64,000 nucleotides of DNA from Trichobilharzia regenti (Eukaryota; Platyhelminthes; Trematoda; Strigeidida; Schistosomatidae). Below, piece after piece: positions 55,026 to 64,000 of the stretch. The stretch covers positions 14,673,925 through 14,737,924 of the forward strand of contig OX235266.1 of the NCBI GenBank assembly GCA_944472135.2, given 5' to 3'. Each line of letters opens with the position of its first letter. Position 1 is the first letter of the stretch. The notes beneath the pieces are model-generated. The model was not told the origin of the DNA. It saw only the letters and a program-made list of their open reading frames with translations, and did no database searches. The position numbers and the translations under genes are program-made.

Positions 55026-55038
55026 TAAGTGTTGTGGA
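55026..55038. repeat. Target-site duplication, left
   Basis: taagtgttgtgga, repeated exactly at 55539-55551. In the LINE this sequence is present once, so the 500 bp between are an insertion. Confidence 0.9.
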
Positions 55039-55058
55039 CAATTGGTGGATGGTGGCTA

Positions 55059-55119
55059 GCAGTGGAATCCAGGATGCGCATTTCGTCCTATTTGGGACTC
55101 GTCAGCTGGATGTACCTGC
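55059..55119 (-). ncRNA. Hammerhead ribozyme (Sm-alpha type), minus strand
   Basis: 61 nt, the exact reverse complement of the plus copy. Read on the minus strand: stem I gcaggtacatcc.agc, core ctgacga, stem II gtcc/ggac closed by caaata, core gaaa, stem III tgc/gca, cleavage site atc, stem I return ctggattccactgc with its tertiary-contact bulge. This is the well-studied schistosome full-length hammerhead, with all conserved core positions present. It is transcribed antisense to the receptor gene and can be driven by the tRNA-like promoter in the same unit. Confidence 0.93.
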
Positions 55120-55339
55120 ATTTCTCAGTGAGTGATGATGTTCCCACCGAGGCTCGAACCCAGTACCCATAGTTTCAAACGCCAAAGCGTTATCCACTAG
55201 ACCACTTGGGCCACGAGAGCCACCTCTTGTGCGACGGGTCATATTAATTATTGAATTGAATTTTTGATTTTCCCATCGATCGATTGGACCGAAGTGCTCG
55301 GTCTCAGGTTGACCGGAACATCATCACTCACTGAGAAAT

Positions 55340-55400
55340 GCAGGTACATCCAGCTGACGAGTCCCAAATAGGACGAAATGCGCATCCTGGATTCCACTGC
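55340..55400 (+). ncRNA. Hammerhead ribozyme (Sm-alpha type), plus strand
   Basis: 61 nt identical to the minus copy when reversed. Core elements: ctgacga, gaaa, and cleavage after atc; stem II gtcc/ggac; stem III tgc/gca; stem I/loop contact arms gcaggtacatcc and ggattccactgc. It lies sense to the receptor gene, inside the intron between exons j and k, so the pre-mRNA carries both a cleaving ribozyme and its inverted partner, which can pair over 107 bp and may mask it. Confidence 0.93.
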
Positions 55401-55538
55401 TAGCCACCATCCACCAATTGTATACTAACTAAATACCCAGACATCGTCGAAGCATCTGCACAAGAAGCCGACATGTCAACCTGAGACCGAGCACTTCGGT
55501 CCAATCGATCGATGGGAAAATCAAAAAATTCAATTCAA

Positions 55539-55551
55539 TAAGTGTTGTGGA
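55539..55551. repeat. Target-site duplication, right
   Basis: taagtgttgtgga, identical to 55026-55038. Confidence 0.9.
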
Positions 55552-56165
55552 TTTCATTGACTGGTGCCATGTTTTGGTTTGACCGCCGCTGGCTAACTCT
55601 TTTCCAGCCTGACCCTATATCAGCTAACATTGCCCGTTAGTCGAGGAAGGCGATGACTAAGCATACCTAACACATGTAAATTCACAGACTTGTCAATTGA
55701 TTTCCCCTCCTTATAGCACTCGACGGCTAACCTCAATATTGCTCACCTTATTATACCTCTTCACACGGGAGATAGAACGCAGGCACCTATGATCAAAGGC
55801 AGCTAATCTTTTCATGTCTTCCACTCTCAGTGGCCAGGTCTCACAACTAGCCATAAAGGAGGACTGAGCGGACTGCTGTAGTGCAGTACGCATGTCCTTT
55901 GGTCGATACCCAGATATCACGTCTACTAAGCCAGAGACGGCGTAAACTGGCATATGCGAAACTAGGCTCCTGTATCCGTGTTGGAATTTCTTCAGCGATC
56001 AACCCACCGGCGTTGGCTGATGGTAATTCCCGATTAAGTAAAGCGATCAACGTGCTCTACCACTTCACTTCTTATTTCTAATCTAGGAGTCAATGTAGTC
56101 CAGTCCTGTAACATCATCTTGCATTTGGCGGGAGCGGATTGCTGCATGCCAAACATTCGTGGATT
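55552..56165 (-). mobile_element. LINE-A, upstream part (split by Sm-alpha composite)
   Basis: Minus strand: DEISARIQ-type segment (AEEIPTRIQEPSFAYASLRR), CETWPLRVEDMKRLAAFDHR, CLRSISRVKRYNKVSNIEV, SRRVL, then ggcaatgttagctgatatag (reversed). Its frame has several breaks. It continues into 54700-55025. Confidence 0.85.
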
Positions 56166-56219
56166 GGTATAAAACCTGTTTAATGCATGTTTTCATCAAA
56201 TTCATGGTCATTACTAAGC

Positions 56220-56690
56220 ATCAGCATACGTCAGTCAATGTTAGTTGATTATAGTCAATTGGTAGGAAGTCCTGAACCAATTTCTCAGTAGAGCATATGT
56301 GTATCCTCAAAGAACTAATGTCACCTCTGTGGTTTGAACTGCATCGCTCATCCTTGAAGCCAGAAATGCTACTTTTGAGATATTCGGGCCTACAGTTGTC
56401 CTTCCGTAGGACTATGGTGCATACATTGATTGAGCACTAACGTGTGAGCAATACGATGTGTCTAGGTCCTAATATTGTGGCTGACTACGTTCTAGCAGAC
56501 AAGGTTGTAATTTAGTCATCAGTCACCATAGTTATGAACTTTGATCTAATGTGAGGTGGTTAGGGGCAGTCGGCAGGAAGCTACTGACCTTAAATCAATT
56601 CAAAGTGTACCACGATTTCAAGGCACCTAATTTGGTCACCACAGGGTAAACTTCGGCAACACTAATGGCTGGGCACATGATATTACTTTA
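56220..56690. mobile_element. SINE-D composite, decayed
   Basis: Minus-like gtcaattggtaggaagtcct and ttgattgagcactaacgtg at 56240-56440, then aggggcagtcggcaggaagc at 56566 and plus-like pieces to 56690. Order is unclear. Confidence 0.5.
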
Positions 56691-57060
56691 ACTCTAATGA
56701 TAAATCACTATATCAAGAAAACGGACATTCAGACAGGAAATAAAAAAGCAGAACATGGCCTCTACAAGAATGTATATTTAGTACAATTCTACAATTTAGG
56801 AGCACCCTTAAAGAGCATCGGTCTTTTTGTCTTCATTATTATCAGCTTCCGGCAGCTTTTGTTCCTCTTGGGTCACTGAAATCACTCGCAAGTACCTTCC
56901 CTGTTTACCATCGCATATACACAGGTTTTCAAGCTATTTCAAATTAAGCAGCGTAGTCACTATAGCAACTATTCCATGTGTAGATAAACAATTTCAATAT
57001 TCAATACTCAATTTAAGATCGAACAATTAATCATTGAATATCTTTTCTTTTGTTTATTAG
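56691..57060. other. Intron, nothing recognised
   Basis: About 370 bp leading to the acceptor tcttttgtttattag. A 60-codon open frame is not supported. Confidence 0.55.
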
Positions 57061-57318
57061 GTAATGGCAACTGTTGATCATCCATGCTGTGTCCGATTTC
57101 TAGCCTTATGTTTAACATCTAAACTACAATTGATTACACAATTTTTACCAATGGGTAGTCTGTTAGAATTTGTTAAAACACGCTGGGATACAATTGAAGT
57201 TAGTTCATTATTTCAATGGTCAGAACAAATTGCCTCTGGTATGGCATATTTATCAAGTCGTGGTATAATACATCGTGATCTAGCTGCAAGGAATGTATTG
57301 GTTCAGTCAAAAGATCAA
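57061..57318 (+). CDS. EGFR: EGFR-like receptor, exon k (kinase hinge and catalytic loop)
   Basis: 258 nt (86 codons), acceptor ttttgtttattag, donor gtaagt, whole codons. It encodes VMATVDHPCCVRFLALCLTS, then KLQLITQFLPMGSLLEFV, SSLFQWSEQIASGMAYLSSR, GIIHRDLAARNVLVQSKDQ. The gatekeeper Thr (residue 26, in LITQ) and hinge, the helix-E region W.EQIA.GM.YL, and the tyrosine-kinase catalytic loop HRDLAARN (71-78; catalytic Asp73, Arg76, Asn78) are all present. Match to EGFR 'V.RLLGICLTS..QLITQLMP.G.LL..V' is close. An intact, active-type loop. Confidence 0.97.
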
Positions 57319-57369
57319 GTAAGTGCAGCTGGTTGGTGAAATTATTATTATTATTTTTCAAGTGTTATT

Positions 57370-57605
57370 TTGCCAGGAATTTTTCGAAATCAGAACTAAT
57401 GATGGAGTAACTTCAGTTAGATAACTATTGAAAACTAGAAAGGAACACTTGACAGCTGTTTCAACGTAGTTAATTAACTATTTAATCTAATCCTTGCTAG
57501 TGACTGGCAACAGGAAGAAGTTGTCTCAATTTCTGGTGGAAAACAGTAACCGTTAGGTTACACCAAGGTGGATGTGAGGACAGATACTCCCTGAAGAGGT
57601 TTGCT
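57370..57605. mobile_element. SINE-A, decayed
   Basis: cttcagttagataactattg, acacttgacagctgtttcaa (minus-like) and gtggatgtgaggacagatac (plus-like 5' body): probably an old head-to-head composite. Confidence 0.5.
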
Positions 57606-57614
57606 TGGTATATT

Positions 57615-58020
57615 GTTATTATTATTATATTCTTTAATTCCTAGAGGAACATAGGGCTTCAGCTGCGCGTCTCCATTGCCTTCTGTTTTCTGCCAACTTT
57701 TTCACCTGTCTCCAAGTCTACCCACATGCTTTCATCTCCTCTTCACATGACCTCCCACAAGTCCCCCTTGCACTGACGACCAACTCGCCGCCTCCCTTTT
57801 GGGTTCCACTTGAGGGCTTGCCTAGTGATATCACTTGACAGTTTCCTCAGAGTATGGCCAATCCAATCCATCTCCATTTCTTTCTGTCTATTTGTTGCAC
57901 AATCGGTTCCTGGTTGGTTTGCTCATTGGCAGAGATCCCCGTTGCTGGTCTTTTCTGGTCGGCCATCTGATGTTGAGTATTGAGCGAAGACAACTGTTGA
58001 TGAAGGTCTGAAATTTACTT
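57615..58020 (-). mobile_element. RTE (SR2-like) LINE, 3' end
   Basis: 3' tip tagaggaacatagggcttca (reversed), cttcacatgacctcccacaa, gccaatccaatccatctcca, gctggtcttttctggtcggc. Close to 21828-22350. Confidence 0.78.
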
Positions 58021-58029
58021 GGTAATCGC

Positions 58030-58290
58030 GTTATAATCACTAATAGACAAGTGTTAAAGTTGATGGGTTATTGGATTCAGTCTCAGCAGCTGAATGGTCA
58101 AGGACTTTGACTTATGACCAGTAGGTCCAATAGGTTCGATTTCCAGCGATGCAGCCATCCACATGTACTGCTTATGCATCCACAACAAGGATGAAACAGC
58201 TACCAAGTACTCTTTGTTTTTTTTCTAATGCTTCTCTAAATGGTGTCAATCTGTGGTCAACCTTGAAATTATTACTTCTGAATTTTCTGT
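58030..58290 (+). mobile_element. SINE-A, decayed
   Basis: Plus: gacaagtgttaaagttgatg, attggattcagtctcagcag, B-box-like ggttcgatttcc, gatgaaacagctaccaagta, cttctctaaatggtgtcaat. Confidence 0.55.
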
Positions 58291-58304
58291 TAATTGATTA
58301 TTAC

Positions 58305-58505
58305 CGGCCCGAAGTGGTCAATCTCTCTCTTGACATATCGATTTGTAGTACAGATGTTTCAACGATCTCTGATAGTGGGTGGCCACATAGATATATCTTC
58401 GTCGCAGCCAGTGATAGTATTTCCACCGAGACCTGAATGATACATTCATATTCGTAATCGCCAAAACGCTATCCCCCGGATTAGTGAACCCAAACAACGA
58501 CCTAT
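58305..58505 (-). mobile_element. Sm-alpha-like SINE, no hammerhead
   Basis: The reverse complement aligns with the tRNA-like part (gggatagcgttttggcga, then ggtctcggtgg) and with the tail block (atatgtcaagagag, cacttcgggc) of the 55-kb unit, but the segment between them does not form the ctga/gaaa core. Confidence 0.55.
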
Positions 58506-59274
58506 TGTGCAAAGGATATCACTCGTTATTTGTTGAAATAATGATTTTTTGTGTTATGACTCCTATGCATTATCAATTCATCCAAGTAAATAGCTGAAAT
58601 TCGGGCACTTCCAAACGTTTTTGCCATCTGCCCTGATTCAGTCCAGGTACACCATTGATTAGTTCAATGCCAAAAGTTCACATTTCACTTAAATAATTGA
58701 AGGTAAACGACATGTTGTGGCCAAGCTATTGAAACATATTAGAATAAATGCTTCCAAAATGCTAGTTCATTCTTAATCTTAGTCTTGGGTCTCCTGAATT
58801 ACCTTGCAACATATCATCGTTAACTGGTAGTCCACTTAAATCTGATTAACGCGCATTACTAATTAACTTGAGTGATTTTCAACTACTTGCAACAATCAGT
58901 AAGTAGTATACAACATCATCGGTTTTTTGTTGGATTTATTCTCACTGTAGTGAATAGTTTCTCTATGTCTGACATGGTCAGCATCTGGATTTTGTAGCTG
59001 GTGCTGGTACGGCATGGGACTAGTAGTTTATAGGTAACTGGTTCACGTTCTACTAAAAGACGTAGAGATCTTTTCTCTAATTTCAATCATCACTACTGAG
59101 ATCAATAACAGTCTACTAAACTTAAGAAAAAAAACTTCAGATAGCCTCACCATTAACACGATGATAATTTTCTTTAAAAGATGTGATCAACTGTCCCCCA
59201 AAAACCTAAAGCCTGCCAAGAAAGTACATTGCACTAATCAAGGCACTTTATTCAAACTCACGTAGTCGTGTCAA
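58506..59274. other. Intron, nothing recognised
   Basis: About 770 bp of AT-rich sequence without a recognised repeat or frame. Confidence 0.5.
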
Positions 59275-60473
59275 GGCTTACGGGAATTGTCATCTGAATT
59301 GATAACAACCAGTGGTGGTGTCCGACAGGGATTTCCACTTTCCCCATTTCTGTTTAACTTCATCATAGACATGCTGATGGAAATATCCCTAACTGAACTT
59401 AACGACTTAGGAATCGACTTGTTACCAGGGTATAGTCTTTTGGACTTAGAATATGCAGATGACATAGTCCTGTTAGGGGAGGATGCTGACAAAATCCAGG
59501 AGAGTCTTCTGAACATCTTGAGCAGCAATCTTCGTATGTTTGGCATGCGATTAGCCCTTGCAAAATGTAAGATGCTGCTACAGGACTGGACTACGTCAAC
59601 TCCTAGCTTAGTGATAGCGAGTGAAGTGATATAACATGTTGACCACTTCACCTATTTGAGAAGTTGTATCAGCACCAACGGACTGATTATTGGCGACGAA
59701 ATCTCAGCAAGGATACGAAAAGTTCGAGCTGCTTTCGCTGACTTACACCATCTCTGGCGTGGGCGTGACATCCACCTATCAACCAAGGGACGTGTGTACT
59801 GCTCACCAGTTCGCTCCGTCCTTCTCTATGGCTCTGAAACATGGCCAATACGAGTTGAAGACATGAAAAGGTTGACTGTTGTTTTTGATCATAGATGCCT
59901 ACGATCTCTTTCTCATGTTAGGTGGTATAACAAGCTAGTAAGTAATGTTGACGTTAGGCGTAGAGTGTTGGGCAGGCAAAGAGGGAAAATCAATCAACGA
60001 GGCTATAAAGTTACATAGACTAAGATGGCTAGGTCACGTGCTGCGCATGCCTAACCACCGCCTCCCCCGACGGGCATTGCTAGCTGATGTAGGTTCAGGT
60101 TGGAAAAGAGTAAGTGGTGGTCAAACAAAAACATGGCTTCATCAATCCATGAAATCCTTGACAGTTAAACTGAGTCAGGTAGGTAGGGAGATGCAGACTT
60201 CCGGGTTGAGGCCCTCGGGACTCTAGGAATCAATGGCTGGAGACAATAGGTGACATGGCTCAAAATCGTTGTCAATGGCCAGCGCAGATGTATTCAGTCT
60301 CTGTAATCTTTGATATTCCTTTCTACCATCACCCATTCTGTTTCACTCTTATACTTGTGAAACTCTATTGATTCTCTTCACTCATCTTCTTGTCTACCTT
60401 TGTGCGCTACTTGGAAGATGGCAATTCGAACTGCTGCACTTCGGTGCCAAGTTCTATGTTGAATCCAGACAGA
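59275..60473 (+). mobile_element. LINE-A, second long copy
   Basis: Begins KAYG-like then LITTSGGVRQGFPLSPFLFN, FIIDMLMEISLTELNDLG, EYADDIVLLGEDADKIQESL (catalytic YADD), ALAKCKMLLQDWTT, one stop at about 59632, then [59 protein letters not shown]. The 3' end gttgaatccagacagacaag matches the end of the 1404-2565 copy. With only a few lesions this is the best-kept LINE-A coding stretch. The endonuclease and N-terminal RT are missing (5' truncation). Confidence 0.88.
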
Positions 60474-61080
60474 CAAGACTGTATTGGAAAGGCGAGATGC
60501 GGCTTCATCAACCTGTAACCAATTCGGAAACCTTCTGCACTAACTCAGCCAGCATAGAGAACAAGATTCGGAGGCTGTTAAACACAGATGTGAAGTCAAT
60601 CACTCAGTTCTTCTTCTAATATGAGTCAGGAACTTGGCGTATGATGAAAAGGATATCCAACAGATTGCAGACTTTTGTCAAAAACTGTCCATTTCGCTGG
60701 CTTCATTCTGACGACCAAAATGGTCAGCCAGAAAGAATAAGTAACATGAAACTGTGGCTGGGAACGAACCAACCAACCAAGAGCTGATCTCTCAACAAAT
60801 ATGTAGGCGAAAATGAAGATAGATTGGTCGGATACATACCTTCTTAAGAGGCCATCACACGAGTGAGAATCCAATGGAAGAAGCGACGAGTGGGTCGTCG
60901 GTGCGAGGAGTGAAATGGAAGAAATCAAGTGAGGAGGATGAGGAGGAGATGGGAGATTTATGGACACTAATAGGCCCAGTTGAAGAGGGGACGGTAGGAA
61001 ATGGAGAGAAGAAAGTGGTGATGTGTTGCTGAAGCCCTGTTTTTTTCCACTCAAAACCCAAGGAAATAACAATAACCATA
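60474..61080 (+). mobile_element. RTE (SR2-like) LINE, 3' end, first copy
   Basis: Plus: aaaggcgagatgcggcttca, ENKIRRLLNTDVKS, ggccatcacacgagtgagaa, gagtgggtcgtcggtgcgag, 3' tip gccctgtttttttccactca. Directly follows LINE-A. Broken frames. Confidence 0.72.
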
Positions 61081-61084
61081 CAGT

Positions 61085-61615
61085 TGGATGGAGTGAGAAT
61101 TTCAAAGCTGGACAGGATACGGAAGGCAAGCAAGATACGCCTTCATCAATCTGAAATCGGTTCGAAAATCTTCTGCAAAAAGATTCAAATTTTTAACACT
61201 AATATGAAATCAGCCAAAATTTCTATATGGTTCATATAACTGGCGCACGTATCATCGAAAAAATATTTTCACCAACAGCCTACTGCAAACTTATTGTCCA
61301 TTACTGTCTTTGCTCGATAGATAGACAGAATCAAATGGCCTGTAATAAAGTATAAGCAGCATGGAATTATAGAAGGGTAATGAGTCAATCAATAACCCGA
61401 TGCCGCATGAATATGCCTAAGGAGATAGAAACAGACTGGACACATACGTTAAGGAGAACGTTGGGTAACATTATGCTCTACGCTAGACACGTCTGTGGAA
61501 GCCAAATTTGAAACGATGAATTGGGTGTCACTTCGAGGGTGGTATAGAGGACACGCGGAGGAGGAGGAAGAGGAGAAGCCTTTGTTCTCATTTTTCCCAT
61601 GATCAATATTGGAGA
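61085..61615 (+). mobile_element. RTE (SR2-like) LINE, 3' end, second copy
   Basis: Plus, same region again: ggacaggatacggaaggcaa, catcaatctgaaatcggttc, acatacgttaaggagaacgt, cttcgagggtggtatagag. Lies in tandem with the previous copy, with its 3' tip lost near 61590. Confidence 0.65.
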
Positions 61616-61824
61616 TATAAACATTGACGTAAATTACTGTCCACCAATTTTGACTAACAACCAGCTCTCACCACAATAGTAATAAAAGTAATATAACAGG
61701 TTTCAACTAAAAAAGCGACAAATGATTGCAGTCATATAAAAACCTCTTATCCCATGATTTTATTTATTTCAAGTAATGCATATAACTATTATTTTCTTTT
61801 CCTGTCAAATTCTCCTTCCTACAG

Positions 61825-61975
61825 GTTCAAATAACTGATTTTGGATTAGCTAAATGTTTGGATACAAATAATAGTGAATATCATGCAAGTGGTGGACGTA
61901 TGCCTATCAAATGGTTAGCTATTGAATGTATTCATGACAGAATCTTTTCGAGTAAATCTGATGTATGGGCTTATG
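61825..61975 (+). CDS. EGFR: EGFR-like receptor, exon l (activation segment)
   Basis: 151 nt, acceptor ctccttcctacag, donor gtaagt, starting on a whole codon and ending after position 1, so the gene continues past the window. It encodes [54 protein letters not shown] (residues 5-7) binds the metal; the tyrosine in NSEYHA is the activation-loop tyrosine; MPIKWLAIE is the substrate-site/APE-equivalent; SDVWAYG is the subdomain IX motif. 'DFGLAK.L......YHA.GG..PIKW.A.E' is specific to EGFR-family kinases. The rest of the C-lobe and the tail lie to the right. Confidence 0.97.
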
Positions 61976-62334
61976 GTAAGTTAAGCTGATATGGAAAGAG
62001 AATTTCTACGTTGAATCCAGTTGAATAAGTAATATGCCTAATGTAGTTGTTTCTTTTATTTTTATTATGACTAAATGAAGATAAAAGTGGGCTATCAGAA
62101 TTGTATTATTTGTCGAAAGCTGCATAGTACTAAAGTAGGATATCTATAAGGGAACTAATCAGGGCTGTATTTGAGGTTACCAGCCTTCTTCTTCTTCTTC
62201 TCGTTAGGTAAGTTATTTCATCTTCAGCTTGACAGCTTTAACCCTGACCTGGGTTCTCTGAAGCCATAGGGTCCACCTTCATCCTTATATACAGCCTGTC
62301 TTTCAACGTAAAACTTACAATTTGTGGAAATTAA
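61976..62334. other. Intron start, nothing recognised
   Basis: About 360 bp with a ttc run near 62185. The next exon, expected to continue the kinase C-lobe with a VTVWE-like sequence, is not in this window. Confidence 0.55.
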
Positions 62335-62885
62335 TTTTCAAGTGTAGGTTTTGTAGGGATTTTTTTTTGATTGCATGGAGGATTTCATCATGAGCTGACA
62401 TCAGTTAGAGAACCACTGGAAAATCTGAGAATACTGGACAGCCACCATTGAGCCACGGAACCCAATCCAATGGCCAGTCCATGAATTCTAACTTCTGCCA
62501 ATTCACGACATAGCGTGACCATTTCGCAATGTTTTCTTCGATGAGTTACCGCCTCATCCTCAACCTACTGTACCCTACTGGTCACGGCTTTCCACTAGAA
62601 CCCCAGGTTAACATTGTGAAATGGTCGTGCTATGTCATGAATTGTCAGAAGTTAGAATTCATGGACTGGCTGGCCATTGGATTGGGTCTCAGTGGCTTAA
62701 TGGTCTACGAGCTAGCTCGCCAGGTTTGTAACTAGAAGGTCGTGGGTTCTAACCCTGGAGGTGGTTGGGTGCGTACTTCTGAAGAGTCTGAAAGTAGGAC
62801 AACAGGATCGGCTGTCAACTACTCCCAGGTTTTTCAGTGGCTCTCCAACTGATGTCAGCTAATGATGAAATCCTCCATGAAATGA
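62335..62885. mobile_element. SINE-A composite, head to head
   Basis: Minus copy 62335-62610: ttcaagtgtaggttttgtag, catcatgagctgacatcagt, the ribozyme-like part mostly deleted (jump after actggacagc), then 5' body. Plus copy 62615-62885: gtcatgaattgtcagaagtt, ggcttaatggtctacgagct, ggttctaaccctgg, acttctgaagagtctgaaag, gatgtcagctaatgatgaaa. Both 3' ends face outward. Confidence 0.78.
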
Positions 62886-63109
62886 TTTTTATTCACTGAA
62901 AAGGAAGTGAACTGCCGACTAGATCTTTAGCTGCTAAGATCGCTACAGTGATGATGTCTATAACGAAAGGTGTTAAAACAGAGGTGAATGGCTGAAACTT
63001 TCAGCTTTGACTAGAACTATGACACTGATGTCCTCTTTGTTGAATTTCTATGTTCAGTTTGCCACAGCTGGAACGTTTATATGTGGAATTACATAATTAT
63101 TAATATTCC

Positions 63110-64000
63110 CTTTGGTTTCTGGTGGAACACAGAGATTCGACAATTTATATCCACTTTGTTCTATTTTCAGCGGCCTCTTATCTCACCCCCTCACGATCTC
63201 CTTCATGTCACCCTAGGACACCCCACCTAAGCAATGGCCTGGCTGGCGCGCGACGTCATTTGACGGCCTTCTCAACACATACTCGATCCATCTCCATTTT
63301 TCTCCTACATATTTGTTGAGAAATCGGCTCTCGCCTGTTGCTTTGTTACTAATTCTTTCTGGCCAGCCGGTCGGCCATTTGATCTTCAATATAAAGCCAG
63401 TGAAGGCAGTTGTCGACAAAAGTTTGTAAGTTGTTGGGAATGCTTTTCTAGTGACGTGAACGCCAAGTTTTTGACCCAATTAGAAGAGATGACTGATTTA
63501 ACATCAGTGTCGGAATTCTGAATCTTGTTCTTTATGCTGGCTGAGTCAGTTCAGAAGATTGCCGAACAGGTTATAGTTTGATGAAGGCGTATAGCTTTCG
63601 TTCACAACACTGTCAGTCTTTGAGATCTTCATTCGTTCCACCTGTGATTAACACGGTACCTTCTAGATAAGTGAAAGAAGTAATCTCTGTCAAATGTTTT
63701 CCGTTGGTGATGATTTTTGCTGGTTGTTGTTGTTGAGTGGGTATCTTCACCATATCCGTCTTTTCTACTTTCCCCTGGAGTCCTTTCTTCACTGCATATC
63801 TGCCTCTCCTGCCAGTTTGTTCGTTTTTGTCCTCAAGTCTTCAAGTGCGTGAGATATTAGACATCTAGAAAATCCAGATCTTATAGAGTCTTCTTATCGA
63901 TGGTCCAACGTATTCCTGTCTTCTCACCCCACATTCACAGTCTAGCGCATAATCCAGTTCACCATAATCAGGAATATCATTGATGATAGTAGGTGGATGA
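63110..64000 (-). mobile_element. RTE (SR2-like) LINE, 3' half, open at right
   Basis: Minus strand: 3' tip ctggtggaacacagagattc (reversed), LLSTTAFTGFILKIKWPTG, WPERISNKATGESRFL, KWRWIEYVLRRPSND, linker with gatttttgctggttgttgtt. It runs to the right edge of the window. Frame shifts near 63350. Confidence 0.75.

Larger units (their letters stand above)
55039..55538. mobile_element. Sm-alpha-like SINE composite, head to head, two ribozymes
   Basis: 500-bp insertion. The minus unit (from about 55314 down to 55039) has a 5' body, A box tggtctagtggataacgc, B box gggttcgagcc, then the hammerhead and the 3' end caattg. The plus unit (55315-55538) lacks the tRNA part and begins at ggaacatcatcactcactga, followed by the hammerhead. 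Arms 55038-55144 and 55315-55421 are perfect inverted repeats of 107 bp. A second shared block (caacctgagaccgagcactt, then cggtccaatcgatcgatggg) appears inverted at about 55245-55310 and direct at 55477-55538. The ends are both 3' outward. Confidence 0.9.

Noticed and set aside
1..64000. CRISPR arrays, operons, bacterial promoters or terminators
   Set aside because: None seen; the window is eukaryotic, with GT/AG introns and retroelements throughout.

Overview
This is eukaryotic, intron-rich, AT-rich DNA, most likely from a blood fluke (genus Schistosoma or a close relative). Three things point there. The window holds a single host gene whose exons spell an epidermal growth factor receptor (EGFR-family) tyrosine kinase of the schistosome type. 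The introns hold a full-length hammerhead ribozyme of the Schistosoma Sm-alpha kind. The repeats are typical trematode ones: RTE (SR2-like) and CR1-like LINEs, Penelope-like elements with GIY-YIG domains, and tRNA-derived SINEs. I cannot name the species from the sequence alone.

The host gene lies on the + strand and runs off both ends. Twelve exons (4403-4510, 8578-8704, 16812-16984, 20733-21107, 27658-28115, 31828-32109, 36727-37192, 43814-44034, 47658-48332, 52522-52944, 57061-57318, 61825-61975) all have GT/AG junctions, and their phases match in series. They join to 3717 nt (1239 codons). In order they encode the end of the first cysteine-rich domain, the second ligand-binding L domain, an enlarged second cysteine-rich domain, one membrane helix, a long basic juxtamembrane segment, and the kinase domain from the glycine loop to the SDVWAYG motif. 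The signal peptide, L1 domain, kinase end and C-terminal tail lie outside the window. The kinase keeps GSGAFG, VAIK, HRDLAARN and DFG, so it looks catalytically competent.

The other ~94% is intron, mostly old mobile DNA. I recognise: (1) a LINE called LINE-A here (five pieces); (2) RTE/SR2-like LINE pieces (about sixteen); (3) two CR1-like reverse transcriptase relics; (4) eleven Penelope-like fragments, nearly all from the 3' part with the GIY-YIG endonuclease; (5) one internally deleted LTR element; (6) several tRNA-derived SINE families, labelled here SINE-A (carries a hammerhead-like motif), SINE-C, SINE-D, SINE-E (shares its 3' tail with the RTE LINE) and Sm-alpha-like (true hammerhead). 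No second host gene was found.

The most interesting signal is structural. The ribozyme SINEs (Sm-alpha and SINE-A), and SINE-D as well, are repeatedly present as head-to-head pairs with both 3' ends facing outward. The clearest is a 500-bp insertion at 55039-55538, flanked by a 13-bp target duplication and carrying two complete hammerhead ribozymes on a perfect 107-bp inverted repeat. Two Penelope-like copies likewise have inverted terminal repeats. A shared bidirectional target-primed insertion mechanism is a reasonable, untested inference. Several insertions are dated relative to each other by nesting with exact target duplications (1404-2565, 11962-12435, 23884-24326, 55039-55538).
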